A stretch of 64,000 nt of DNA from Vicingaceae bacterium (GTDB lineage Bacteria > Bacteroidota > Bacteroidia > Flavobacteriales_E > Vicingaceae): positions 806,001 to 870,000 of the forward strand of contig JAGYIE010000001.1 of assembly GCA_018402765.1 (NCBI GenBank), in the 5' to 3' direction. Under the pieces are notes generated by a model. That model was not told the DNA's origin. It ran no database searches and saw only the letters and a program-made list of their open reading frames with translations. Below, one piece after another: positions 53,468 to 62,984 of the stretch (position 1 is its first letter; the number at the start of each line of letters is the position of its first letter). Made by a program: the position numbers and the translations under genes.

Positions 53468-54460
53468 TTATTTTAAATCAAAAAGGGTTATTAAAATGAG
53501 TGTAAACAGGAATGTACTAACAGTAGAAAACAATACGATCAACCATTTTATAGGGTATGATGGCTTTTCGGCTTTGTAGGCTTTATTCACAATAAATTTA
53601 TGCTCAACAGATTCATTAGCATCTACCTTAGCCTCTTGATACTTGGTTTTTAATAAATTGAGCTGTTTTAGCTTATATTCCATATCTAACGTCATGGTTT
53701 GATAAGCCCCACCGTACTTGGCTAGTGTATCCAATTGATCTTTCATCAAACGCATAGCTGACTGATTATTCTTCTGAAGTGCTATCGCATATTGTTCACT
53801 CAAAACTTCAACTTGAGTATAGTAGTCTTGCACTCCTTTAGATCGAATGATATTCATTTCATCATTCATTTCATTCATTTCTTGCTGAAAATTTAGATAC
53901 TCTTGCTCAACTATATCAAGAGCTTGACGAGCTACTTTTTTTCGCATACTGTTGATTGCAGTATCCACCAAACTAGCTATATCATTTGCTATATTAGCAG
54001 CCATCTCCGCATTCTTATCTAGCACACTTATCTCAACTGACATAAAAGGGGTGCGCTTAAAAGTGATATTGGACTCGTACTCATTGTAGAGTTTAGTCAT
54101 CTTGTATTTTTGTACTTGGTCAATTTCATAATGAGTTAATAAATCATATTTCTCAATAATCCTGCTTCTAATGGCATCCGAATTCAATATTTGAAGCAAC
54201 TGCTCAGCTTGTTCTTCTTCTCCAAACTCTAATAAACTCTTATCGTCAAAACCTCGCTCTGCAAGAAGTGTTTTAGAGATATTAGTGGTAGATGCAGGAA
54301 ACAGGACGACCGTAGACTCATACTTTTCATCTATTAAAAAAGACACTAAAATGGACATAAGAAAGGCAATCCCAGTAATCGTAATCAATAATTTTTTCCA
54401 TTTTATGATTAATGGGATCATCGTGGTAGGCTTTAATTCGTATGGATTATCCGATTTCAT
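53468..54460 (-). CDS. Wzz-type chain-length determinant, copy 2
   Basis: A 330-aa protein with the same layout as its neighbour: N-terminal helix (25-45), DEKYESTVVLFPAS, a long coiled-coil body and the C-terminal KAEKPSYPIKWLIVLFS helix. Two Wzz genes in series suggest two chain-length set points or a heteromer. Confidence 0.85.
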   Translation of the reverse strand: MKSDNPYELKPTTMIPLIIKWKKLLITITGIAFLMSILVSFLIDEKYESTVVLFPASTTNISKTLLAERGFDDKSLLEFGEEEQAEQLLQILNSDAIRSRIIEKYDLLTHYEIDQVQKYKMTKLYNEYESNITFKRTPFMSVEISVLDKNAEMAANIANDIASLVDTAINSMRKKVARQALDIVEQEYLNFQQEMNEMNDEMNIIRSKGVQDYYTQVEVLSEQYAIALQKNNQSAMRLMKDQLDTLAKYGGAYQTMTLDMEYKLKQLNLLKTKYQEAKVDANESVEHKFIVNKAYKAEKPSYPIKWLIVLFSTVSTFLFTLILITLFDLK

Positions 54461-54502
54461 TCAAAAATTTTTCAAAGGTTCAAAAGTAGTAAATTGATTA
54501 CA

Positions 54503-55948
54503 CTAATGCTGTTCTTTATTTCTTAGGATTCTTAAGATAGCATTAGGCTCAATAATGCGTAACAATAAGGCATAAAATATCCCAAATAAAACGATACCTA
54601 ACGCTCGAATAATCCAAGTATTGTTGACTTGATTAAAAAGGTGACTTGTCAAGGAAAGTAAAATGATAAATCCAGCTAGTCGAACTATATAAATCCAATT
54701 TATTTGCCATTTCAATAACTTTTTAACTAAAATAATTTGTGCCAATATAACAAAGATTTGAGTAACTAAAGTAGCTTGAGCTGCACCAAAAGGACCATTT
54801 AGAGGAATAAGAATACTGTTTAATATCAAGTTGATTCCTAACCCTATCAAGGCAATTTTATTTAATTGTTTTATGCTACCATTGGCTGTTAAAAAAGTTC
54901 CAAATATATAGGTGGATGCAACGGCAATAAATGTCCCCATCAGTAAAACTAAAACCTCTGTAGACGCAAGGACATTTTCCTGATACAAAATTTCCATGAT
55001 TTCATATCCAAAATAATAACAGATAATAAACAATAGAAAAGAAGGAACTATAATTAAGTTAAATGATAATTTAATCAATGGAGTTGTGTTTTCTTTTAAT
55101 TCAATCATTCGAGAAAACATTGGGAGAAGTAAACCTGCAAAAAGAAAACCAATCATCGTTGAAGCATCTAACAATCTATAGGCTTGCGCATAAATTCCTG
55201 TTTGAAAGTTTCCATCAGGTAAAATCCTCTCAATCATTACAGAATCAACTCGATAATAAAAAGACATTAGCAAGACAAGTAACGCAAAAGGCATACTTTG
55301 CTTCAATATTAGCGTCAATAGAGGCAGGTCTATTTTTAGTTTTAAACGTCCTATTCTGCCCTTTAAAATAATTAGCGCTGCAATGCAACTGATGAAGTAA
55401 GCTGCGGTCTGAGCAAATGCAAATAGCTCTATAGAGAAATGTTGCCCTGTAGAAAGCCATAAAAAATAGCCACAAATAATAATCATAGTAAGCCGATCAA
55501 ATACAGACAAAAAACTATCTCTTTTAAATAATTGCAAACCTGCTACATTTGACCTGAGATACAATAGGAAAGATAGCAGAAATTGATTGAAGCAAAGTAA
55601 CATTAACAATTTTACTGACCGCAAATCATACTCTAAAACAAAGGCAGCTATTAAAGTAATGATAAGGTAAACAACACCCAGAAGGAATTTCAATACAACT
55701 ATTGATGAAAAGTAGCGCTGAAGCATATGGCCATGCTTTGCAATATTTCGATTGTTATAGTTTGTAATCCCAAAGTCTAAAAAAATATTGAGCAAAATGG
55801 AAAAACTAAAAAGTGCATAATAAAATCCATATTCCTCCGCTCCTACCCTATTTTGAACAACTCGATCAATACCAAAAATCCAGAATGGTTTGACGATAAC
55901 ATTAACGAGAAGTAGAAAGAAAAGATTGGTAATAAACTTACGCTGCAT
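54503..55948 (-). CDS. Polysaccharide flippase (Wzx/MATE-like oligosaccharide exporter)
   Basis: A 481-aa protein with 12-14 membrane helices and the family pattern VQNRVGAEEYGFYYALFSFS near the start and ALLVLLMSFYYRVDSVMIER midway. It should move lipid-linked repeat units across the inner membrane. It is 42 nt upstream of the Wzz genes in one polysaccharide export unit with the O-antigen polymerase/ligase. Confidence 0.87.
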   Translation of the reverse strand: MQRKFITNLFFLLLVNVIVKPFWIFGIDRVVQNRVGAEEYGFYYALFSFSILLNIFLDFGITNYNNRNIAKHGHMLQRYFSSIVVLKFLLGVVYLIITLIAAFVLEYDLRSVKLLMLLCFNQFLLSFLLYLRSNVAGLQLFKRDSFLSVFDRLTMIIICGYFLWLSTGQHFSIELFAFAQTAAYFISCIAALIILKGRIGRLKLKIDLPLLTLILKQSMPFALLVLLMSFYYRVDSVMIERILPDGNFQTGIYAQAYRLLDASTMIGFLFAGLLLPMFSRMIELKENTTPLIKLSFNLIIVPSFLLFIICYYFGYEIMEILYQENVLASTEVLVLLMGTFIAVASTYIFGTFLTANGSIKQLNKIALIGLGINLILNSILIPLNGPFGAAQATLVTQIFVILAQIILVKKLLKWQINWIYIVRLAGFIILLSLTSHLFNQVNNTWIIRALGIVLFGIFYALLLRIIEPNAILRILRNKEQH

Positions 55949-56106
55949 TTTAGCTTTACTTGTTAACTGTTTGCAATGTTAAGCAATCCAATAATTATTC
56001 GAATTGATTTGATTGTAATTTGTTAAAAGAACCACCCACTATTTTTTTATAAGTTCTCCTATAACCTGACTAAACTTCGGATCAGGGAACTCCTTTTAAA
56101 AAAGTC

Positions 56107-56136
56107 TTTGACAGTTAAGGATTATAGTTATTTTTG
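56107..56136 (+). promoter_or_regulatory. Complete Bacteroidota promoter (TTTG, 18 nt, TATTTTTG)
   Basis: TTTG at 56107-56110 and TATTTTTG at 56129-56136 have the spacing expected for the Bacteroidota primary sigma factor. Best promoter in the window; it drives the glycosyltransferase and RNase HII genes and shows that their coding region starts downstream of it. Confidence 0.65.
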
Positions 56137-56175
56137 TCGCTGTATATTTTTATCAACTTTCCCCTTTTTTATTTT

Positions 56176-57300
56176 ATGAAAATCGTTGTAAACACTCGTC
56201 TATTGGTTCCTGAAAAGATGGACGGTATTGGTTGGTTTACTTTTGAAACACTTAAAAGAATAACACAACAACATCCTGAACATGATTTTCATTTTATTTT
56301 TGATAGGAAATATGATGAGCAATTTATTTTTGGAGAAAATGTTACAGGTCATATTATTTATCCTCAAGCAAGGCATCCATTGATATGGATATATTGGTTT
56401 GAATTAGCTTTGAAACATAAGGTTAAACAATTAAAAGCTGATTTATTTTTAAGTCCCGAAGGATGGCTTCCGGAATTAAAGGGTATTCCGTCGCTTGCCG
56501 TTATCCATGACCTAAACTTTGAGCATTTTCCAGAAAACATCATCACTTCACATCGAAAGTTTTTCTTGCACTATTTTCCTAAGTATACAAAAAGAGCAAC
56601 ACGAATAGCCACTGTATCAGAATTTTCTAAAAAAGACATTGTAAACCAATATGGAGCTAAAAGCAATAAAATAGACGTTGTGTATAATGGTGCAAATCCA
56701 AATTATCAGCCAATCAATACCACTGAAATAGAAAAAATTAGAGCAGAGTACAGCCAAAACAAACCTTATTTTATCTTCATAGGAACACTACATCCTAGAA
56801 AAAACATGGAAAATTTATTTCTCGCTTTTGAAACATTTAAAAATGAAACCCAAAGTGAGAAATTACTATTAATATGTGGAAATAAGAAATGGTGGCCCAG
56901 ACAATTAGAAGACACATTTCAATCTTTGACGCATAAAAAGGATATTATACTTTTAGGACGAAAGCGTAATAATGTGTTATTCAAATTAACAGCCGCGGCA
57001 GACTGTCTAACTTACGTACCACACTTTGAAGGGTTTGGAATTCCAATTATAGAAGCCATGCAATGCGGAGTACCGGTAATTACTTCTAACACCTCATCAA
57101 TGCCTGAAATTGCCGGTGAAGCAGCGCTTTTATCTGACCCATTCACTCCCGCTTCAATTGCTAAAAAAATGATACAAATAGATACCGACCTTGCTTTAAG
57201 AAAGCAACTTATTGAAAGTGGTTTTGAAAGAGTTAAGGACTTTTCATGGGACAAAACAGCTAATTTACTTTGGGCAAGTATCGAAAAAACGTTAAACTAA
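56176..57300 (+). CDS. Family 4 glycosyltransferase
   Basis: A 374-aa GT-B enzyme. I start it at ATG 56176 ([20 protein letters not shown]) because an earlier in-frame ATG lies inside the promoter. The donor-binding half has [18 protein letters not shown] and [20 protein letters not shown] with the EX7E motif, typical of GT4. Probably acts on surface polysaccharide, in line with the export genes on the other strand. Its stop overlaps the next start by 1 nt. Confidence 0.88.
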   Translation: MKIVVNTRLLVPEKMDGIGWFTFETLKRITQQHPEHDFHFIFDRKYDEQFIFGENVTGHIIYPQARHPLIWIYWFELALKHKVKQLKADLFLSPEGWLPELKGIPSLAVIHDLNFEHFPENIITSHRKFFLHYFPKYTKRATRIATVSEFSKKDIVNQYGAKSNKIDVVYNGANPNYQPINTTEIEKIRAEYSQNKPYFIFIGTLHPRKNMENLFLAFETFKNETQSEKLLLICGNKKWWPRQLEDTFQSLTHKKDIILLGRKRNNVLFKLTAAADCLTYVPHFEGFGIPIIEAMQCGVPVITSNTSSMPEIAGEAALLSDPFTPASIAKKMIQIDTDLALRKQLIESGFERVKDFSWDKTANLLWASIEKTLN

Positions 57301-57887
57301 TGACGCTTGCTCCTCACTTTAATGCCAACTATATAGAAGCAGGCTGCGATGAAGCAGGAAGAGGTTGTCTTGCAGGCCCTGTCTATGCTGCTGCAGTAAT
57401 ACTACCCAAAGACTTCAATCATGAGTTACTTAATGACTCTAAAAAACTGTCTAAAAAAAATAGAGATTTGTTAAGAATTATTATTGAAAAAGAGGCCGTT
57501 TCATGGGCTATAGGAATTGTAACGCATTCAGAAATAGATCAAATAAATATTTTAAATGCTTCATTTTTAGCAATGCATCGAGCCATCGACCAATTAATAA
57601 CTGTGCCAGAATTGCTTTTAATTGATGGCAATCGTTTTAACGAATATCTAGGAATCTCTCATAAGTGCATTGTAAAAGGTGATGCAAAATTTGCATCTAT
57701 TGCGGCAGCTTCTATACTTGCAAAAACACACCGAGATGAATATATGCAAAAAATCCACTTAGACTATCCCAACTATAATTGGAATAAAAACCAAGGCTAT
57801 CCTACTAAAAGTCATCGATTAGCAATAAAAATACATGGCAGCTGTGAACATCATAGATTGTCCTTTAAACTTTTAGCAGACTTATAA
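57300..57887 (+). CDS. rnhB: Ribonuclease HII
   Basis: A 195-aa enzyme removing RNA from RNA-DNA hybrids. The catalytic motif [17 protein letters not shown] starts at residue 17, with the further acids in LLIDGNRF and [16 protein letters not shown] chose ATG 57300, overlapping the upstream stop (TAATG), over an earlier in-frame ATG at 57270, because the enzyme normally has a short N-terminus. Confidence 0.95.
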   Translation: MTLAPHFNANYIEAGCDEAGRGCLAGPVYAAAVILPKDFNHELLNDSKKLSKKNRDLLRIIIEKEAVSWAIGIVTHSEIDQINILNASFLAMHRAIDQLITVPELLLIDGNRFNEYLGISHKCIVKGDAKFASIAAASILAKTHRDEYMQKIHLDYPNYNWNKNQGYPTKSHRLAIKIHGSCEHHRLSFKLLADL

Positions 57888-57944
57888 TTTCCTATATATT
57901 GTAATTTAGGGTATCTTGTATCAGAAATTTCCAATGACCAAAAA

Positions 57945-59537
57945 ATGATAAAAAAACTCTCTCTGTTTATACTTATTGGAGTAGTCCTATTTTCAACACA
58001 TTCTTGTACAGACGACTATTTTGATTTTGAAAAATTTAAAGTAGACCCTTTAAAACCTGAAATAGCCATCCCATTAATTAACTCTTCGCTAACACCAAGG
58101 GATATATTTCTAGCTAAAGAGACTCCTGATATTTTAACTACAAATAATGAAGGATTGCTTACCATAATTTATGAGACTGAAGCATATAGAATAAACACAG
58201 CTGAGCTATTGACATTACAAGATCAATTTTACAATGAGTCTATTGGATTAACCGCAACTGAAATAGCTGCACTGCCAATTCAAGGAAACATTAGCAGATC
58301 CTTTACGACAAGTTATAATTTTGTCAATCCAAATGGGGTCAGACTTGACTCAATGCTTACCCAAAGTGGCTTATTAAAAATTAGCCTAAACTCAGATTTG
58401 CAACACGGGGGCCTAATAAAGGTAAGCTTTCCAACATTTGTAAATAATGGCTCTCCCCTTTCATTTGAACTTCCTTTAGACTATAACGGCTCTGTTCCTG
58501 TGGGTGCAAATAATACAACCAATTTAGATAACTACACGATTTCAATCGACAATAGTTTAGGAAATCAGATACCTGTAACTTATGAAATAACAATTAATTA
58601 TACAGGGAATAGCATTTCTCCTCAAGACAGCATTCGGTTATCTATTCAGTCCGAAAACTTACAGTTTAAATCATTCTTTGGATACGCAGGTCAGCAAACA
58701 ATAGCCTTCCCTGAAGATTCGCTTCCATTAGCCTTATTCCAAGGTGCAATTAGTGGATCTTTTTATGTAGCTGAACCCAAACTGAGTATAAATACAGTTA
58801 ATGGATTTGGTATTCCCATAGAAGTGCAATTCAATAAGTTTGATGCCAACACTGCAAACTCAGGAATTATCCCAATCCAACTGCAGCAAAATCCAGTAGA
58901 TTTAAATTCTCCTTTAATTCCGGGAGATTCGGCTAACACTTCATTAGTTCTAGATGCCACTAATAGCAATATTGATAATATAGTCTCTGCTTTACCAAAA
59001 GAATTTATATTCGATTTTACTGCGCTTTTAAATCCTGAAGGTGAGCTAGGTCAAAATTTCGTGATTAATGATATCGGCACCTCCGTTTCTTTGCAATTTG
59101 AACTCCCACTTGTAGGAACTGTTTCTAATTATGTTTTACTTGACACACTAGACTTCGACTTTGACAATACCCAACTTTTAGATGCTGCAATTTTTAGAAC
59201 CAATATAAAAAATGGATTTCCCGTAGATGCAGACCTACAAATATATTTTGCAGATGCAAATGCAAGAATCTTAGACTCTTTATTTATCGGACAAAAGAAA
59301 ATTATAACCTCAGGCACAATTGATGCCAACGGAAAAGTTATTCAATCAATAAATGAAATTGTAGATACAGAAGTAGATAAAATAGGTTTGACTAACTTAT
59401 TTAGAAGTAGTAAGGTGATTATAAAAGCTAACCTTTCTACCACTAAAAATGGGGCTACTGTTGTTCGATTTTATGATGACTACCGCCTAGATGTAAATTT
59501 GGGGATGAAAGCTAAGTTTAATCTAGATTTTGACTAG
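57945..59537 (+). CDS. Surface-type lipoprotein of unknown function
   Basis: A 530-aa protein with a lipoprotein signal (hydrophobic residues 5-17, Cys 21 in THSC) followed at once by TDDYFDFEK, an acidic stretch like the surface-export signal of Bacteroidota lipoproteins. The remainder is beta-rich, without a known domain. It is followed 1 nt later by the DUF5723 gene, suggesting a paired lipoprotein and outer-membrane protein. Confidence 0.78.
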   Translation: MIKKLSLFILIGVVLFSTHSCTDDYFDFEKFKVDPLKPEIAIPLINSSLTPRDIFLAKETPDILTTNNEGLLTIIYETEAYRINTAELLTLQDQFYNESIGLTATEIAALPIQGNISRSFTTSYNFVNPNGVRLDSMLTQSGLLKISLNSDLQHGGLIKVSFPTFVNNGSPLSFELPLDYNGSVPVGANNTTNLDNYTISIDNSLGNQIPVTYEITINYTGNSISPQDSIRLSIQSENLQFKSFFGYAGQQTIAFPEDSLPLALFQGAISGSFYVAEPKLSINTVNGFGIPIEVQFNKFDANTANSGIIPIQLQQNPVDLNSPLIPGDSANTSLVLDATNSNIDNIVSALPKEFIFDFTALLNPEGELGQNFVINDIGTSVSLQFELPLVGTVSNYVLLDTLDFDFDNTQLLDAAIFRTNIKNGFPVDADLQIYFADANARILDSLFIGQKKIITSGTIDANGKVIQSINEIVDTEVDKIGLTNLFRSSKVIIKANLSTTKNGATVVRFYDDYRLDVNLGMKAKFNLDFD

Positions 59538-59538
59538 T

Positions 59539-60936
59539 ATGAAGAAGTTTTTAATTTTAACATTCTTTTTCTCAATAATCTTCAAAGGAATTGCTCAGCA
59601 AGATTTCACAACCTATTATATGGATGGTATAGCACAATCATCGTATTCAAATTTGACAAATTCATTTAACGGAAAAATGCACATTGGACTGCCTGGACTT
59701 TCCTCTACCTATTTAATGTACAGTAATAGCTCTTTTTCATGGTCGGATATAATAGAAAAAAGAAATGACTCTTTAATCTTAGGATTTCCAAGATTAGTAG
59801 ACAATCTTTTAAAAAATAATTACATGTCATTTATTGCACAAAATGACCTGCTTTCATTCGGACTAAAAATTGGAAAACGCTCCACTTTATTACTAAATGT
59901 AACTGAGAAAGTATCTTTAAAATTTTTATATCCTAGAGACATAATCCAATTTATAGATAAAGGAAATTCAGGCTTTAGCGACAATACTGCAAACTTTGAA
60001 GGCTTGGGAATTAACTTTACACATTACCGTGAATATGGCATCGGATTAAACAGATCATTTTTAGATAAACGTTTAATTCTAGGTGCTAGAGCGAAATATT
60101 TATATGGAATGGAAAATATTGATTCTAAGAAAACTGAGATTTCTATTTTCACCGATCCAAACACGTATGAAATAAATGCAAAGGGAAATATTCAGTACAA
60201 CACTTCAGGCCTAAACGATTCAATTTCTACTATAAGTAATTATCTTCTAGCAAAAAATAATCATGGATTTGGATTAGATCTATCAGGCAGCTATCAAGTC
60301 ACAGATAAAGTAAATATCAATGCTTCAGTTCTAGATATTGGTTTTATAAGCTGGAAAAATGATGTGAAGAATTATGTAAATAAAGGGGGAGAGTTTAATT
60401 TTAATGGAATTGATATAGATGAATTCATTTTAAATGAAATTGACTCAAGTGGCAATACATCTTTTGACCGCGTTATTGATTCATTAAGTAATGCATTTGA
60501 ATTAACAGAAGAAAAAGAAAGTTATCTCTCTACGCTAACATCTAGAATTTATCTAGGAGCTACATATAAATTATCAGAAAAAGGAACTGCAGGAGGATTG
60601 CTTCAAACTGAGTTTTTCAAAAGTAAAATCAACCCATCCATAACGCTTAGTTACCAGCATAAGTTTAGCAACCTTTTCCATGCATCAGCTTCTTATACAA
60701 TTATCAATAGCTCTTACAATAATTTGGGAGGAGGTTTCATTTTTCATCCTGGCCCAGTGCAATTATACGTAATGGCAGACAATATACTTGGAGCATTTCA
60801 GCCTCAGAATATAAGGCATATGCAAATTAGAGCAGGTATAAATTTAGTTTTGGGCAAAAATAACCATGAGGGAGCTATTAGTAAGAAGGAACATAGACGC
60901 GCTAAAAAGACCAAAGAAGAAACAAAAGAAATCTAA
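59539..60936 (+). CDS. DUF5723 family outer-membrane protein
   Basis: A 465-aa protein; I start it at ATG 59539 (MKKFLILTFFFSIIFKGIAQ), which gives a clean signal peptide. DUF5723 motifs: YYMDGIAQSSYSNLTNSF, GLGINFTHYREYGIGLNR, HGFGLDLSGSYQVTDK and IFHPGPVQLYVMADN near the end. The family is found in Bacteroidota and is thought to form an outer-membrane beta-barrel. It is translated just after the lipoprotein. Confidence 0.85.
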   Translation: MKKFLILTFFFSIIFKGIAQQDFTTYYMDGIAQSSYSNLTNSFNGKMHIGLPGLSSTYLMYSNSSFSWSDIIEKRNDSLILGFPRLVDNLLKNNYMSFIAQNDLLSFGLKIGKRSTLLLNVTEKVSLKFLYPRDIIQFIDKGNSGFSDNTANFEGLGINFTHYREYGIGLNRSFLDKRLILGARAKYLYGMENIDSKKTEISIFTDPNTYEINAKGNIQYNTSGLNDSISTISNYLLAKNNHGFGLDLSGSYQVTDKVNINASVLDIGFISWKNDVKNYVNKGGEFNFNGIDIDEFILNEIDSSGNTSFDRVIDSLSNAFELTEEKESYLSTLTSRIYLGATYKLSEKGTAGGLLQTEFFKSKINPSITLSYQHKFSNLFHASASYTIINSSYNNLGGGFIFHPGPVQLYVMADNILGAFQPQNIRHMQIRAGINLVLGKNNHEGAISKKEHRRAKKTKEETKEI

Positions 60937-60955
60937 AATTAACCCGCATAAAAAA

Positions 60956-60980
60956 GGCCTAATGTATTATACATTAAGCC
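60956..60980. terminator. Bidirectional hairpin terminator
   Basis: An inverted repeat GGC-c-TAATGTA / TACATTA-a-GCC with loop TTA. A run of A's lies on its left (a T-run for the minus strand). It lies between converging genes ending at 60936 and 61004. Confidence 0.75.
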
Positions 60981-61003
60981 CTTGAAATATTAAATAAAAC
61001 AGT

Positions 61004-61810
61004 TTACTTCGCTGCTCTTGCTCTTCTTTTTGGTTTCACATCTTCTATTACTTCTTCAATACCTGCAATAGCAGTATCTACAAGTACTCGACCACAATGC
61101 TCACAAACGATAATCTTTTTGTGCAATTTAATATCCATCTGACGCTGGGGAGGAATTTGATTAAAACATCCACCACAAGAATCTCTTTCTACAGGAACAA
61201 CTGCTAAACCATTTCTAGCATTCCCGCGAATACGAGAGTATGCTGTAAGTAAACGTTCGTCAATTTTTTCTTTCGCTTTATCAGATAAAGCATCCAATTC
61301 TGACTCTTCTTTTTGCGTTTCAGCTACGATTTCGTCTAATTCACTTTTCTTATGTTCTAGTTCTTTTTTCCGAGCGTCTAATTTTTCCTTAGCCTCATCA
61401 TTAACAACTTTTTTGTCTTCGATTTTGCTTTTGTACTCCTTAATTCTTTTTTCAGCTAATTGAATCTCTAAATTTTGGAATTCGATTTCCTTTGTTAAAG
61501 AATCATACTCTCTGTTATTTCTAACATTATTTTGCTGCTCAGTATACTTTTTGATTGCTTCTTTTGAAGCAACCATAGCATTTTTCTTAGCAGAAATGTC
61601 CGCGTCTAAAGTACCTATTTCGTCGTTATATTTTGAAATTCTAGTTTCAAGACCTGCGATTTCATCTTCTAAATCTTGAACTTCTAAAGGCAATTCCCCA
61701 CGAATAGTTCTGATTCTATCGATTTTAGAATCAATTTCTTGTAAATCGTATAGTGCCTGTAGTTTTTCTTCTACTGTCTTAATATCTTTTGAAGAAGCTT
61801 TACTTGCCAT
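61004..61810 (-). CDS. Coiled-coil zinc-ribbon protein (DUF164 / CT398-like)
   Basis: A 268-aa protein: residues about 10-195 form a long coiled coil and the end a four-cysteine zinc ribbon (CGGCFNQIPPQ, then VCEHCGRVL). An extended basic tail (KPKRRARAAK) closes it. CT398-type proteins bind partner proteins in several bacteria. It lies 3 nt downstream of the Nif3-like gene. Confidence 0.9.
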   Translation of the reverse strand: MASKASSKDIKTVEEKLQALYDLQEIDSKIDRIRTIRGELPLEVQDLEDEIAGLETRISKYNDEIGTLDADISAKKNAMVASKEAIKKYTEQQNNVRNNREYDSLTKEIEFQNLEIQLAEKRIKEYKSKIEDKKVVNDEAKEKLDARKKELEHKKSELDEIVAETQKEESELDALSDKAKEKIDERLLTAYSRIRGNARNGLAVVPVERDSCGGCFNQIPPQRQMDIKLHKKIIVCEHCGRVLVDTAIAGIEEVIEDVKPKRRARAAK

Positions 61811-61813
61811 AAA

Positions 61814-62911
61814 TTAAATGTAATTAATTGGATTGGTAATTACTTGAGATAAATAAGTTGCGAAATTAGGAATTTTTTTCTGAAGAATTTCTTTAAATAA
61901 CTCTTTAGTGTATTGTTCACTCTCATAATGCCCAATATCAGCAATCATAATTTGATTATCAGCATCAAAAAAATCATGATACTTAAAGTCTGCAGTTATA
62001 AAAACATCTGCTTTTTGACGAATAGCTTGAGATAAAAGAAAGCTACCTGAGCCACCACAAAGCGCAACACTGCTTATTTCTGACGTTGTTGGTTTAGTAA
62101 AACGAATAGCGTCAGTTTTAAAAACTTCTTTTAATTGATATAGAAATTGCATCGTTTCAATTGGATTCTCGTACTCTCCAATTGCGCCACTGCCAAGGTC
62201 CTGATTAATATTTTCTATGCTAATACATTCGTATGCAACCTCCTCATAAGGATGAGCAGTTTTCAAAGCTGCCAAAATTTTTGACTCATCAACAGACGAA
62301 TAAATTACCTCTAATTTCACCTCTTCTTCTTCGTGCCTTTTCCCTTTTTCTCCTACTACGGGATTTGCAGCCGTTCCCGCTTTGAATGAACCTATACCGT
62401 TCGTTTCAAAAGCGCATTCACTGTAATTTCCAATATTTCCTGCTCCTGCAAGAAACAAAGCATCTTTAACCACAGCAGCATGACCTAAGGGAATGTAAGT
62501 AAACAATTTTCTTAGGTAGTTTTTTTTAGGTGAAAGCACTTTCACATTGGTTAAACCTAAAACCTCAGCTATTTTAAAATTAACGCCACCTTTTACATGA
62601 TCAATATTGGTATGCATAGCATAAATAGCAATATCATTTTTAATGGCTTTAATTATAGCCCTTTCAATATAATTATTGCCGGTTAACCCTTTCAATCCTT
62701 TAAATACTATTGGATGGTGCGCTATTATTAAATTACATCCTTTGGATATTGCCTCATCGATTACATCCTCCGTGCTATCTAATGTTAGTAAAGCACCGTT
62801 CGCATCCCAATTCGAATCGCCTACAATTAATCGAGCGTTATCGTAACTTTCTTGAAAGCCCGGATTAGCAAACTCTTCTAAAATGGCAATTACTTCTTTT
62901 ATTTGTATCAT
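61814..62911 (-). CDS. Nif3-like dinuclear metal centre protein
   Basis: A 365-aa protein of the NIF3 / YqfO family. It keeps the metal-binding motifs LIIAHHPIVFKGLKGL and YAMHTNIDHVKGGVN, and later IADIGHYESEQ. The 120-residue insert in the middle is the YqfO-type form. Proposed activities include phosphatase-like hydrolysis; the biological role is not established. Confidence 0.9.
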   Translation of the reverse strand: MIQIKEVIAILEEFANPGFQESYDNARLIVGDSNWDANGALLTLDSTEDVIDEAISKGCNLIIAHHPIVFKGLKGLTGNNYIERAIIKAIKNDIAIYAMHTNIDHVKGGVNFKIAEVLGLTNVKVLSPKKNYLRKLFTYIPLGHAAVVKDALFLAGAGNIGNYSECAFETNGIGSFKAGTAANPVVGEKGKRHEEEEVKLEVIYSSVDESKILAALKTAHPYEEVAYECISIENINQDLGSGAIGEYENPIETMQFLYQLKEVFKTDAIRFTKPTTSEISSVALCGGSGSFLLSQAIRQKADVFITADFKYHDFFDADNQIMIADIGHYESEQYTKELFKEILQKKIPNFATYLSQVITNPINYI

Positions 62912-62953
62912 TTCTTTCTTATTGATTCTATTTTATTCAGCCCTTTTAATTAT

Positions 62954-62961
62954 TAAATTTG
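62954..62961 (+). promoter_or_regulatory. -7 promoter box of lpxK
   Basis: TAAATTTG fits TAnnTTTG, 23 nt before the TTG start at 62985. Confidence 0.5.
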
Positions 62962-62984
62962 TAAAAAAAACAAACAAATCCAAG

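Noticed and set aside
56134-56175. Earlier start of the glycosyltransferase
   Set aside because: It overlaps the -7 box at 56129-56136; the 14 extra residues would come from promoter DNA.
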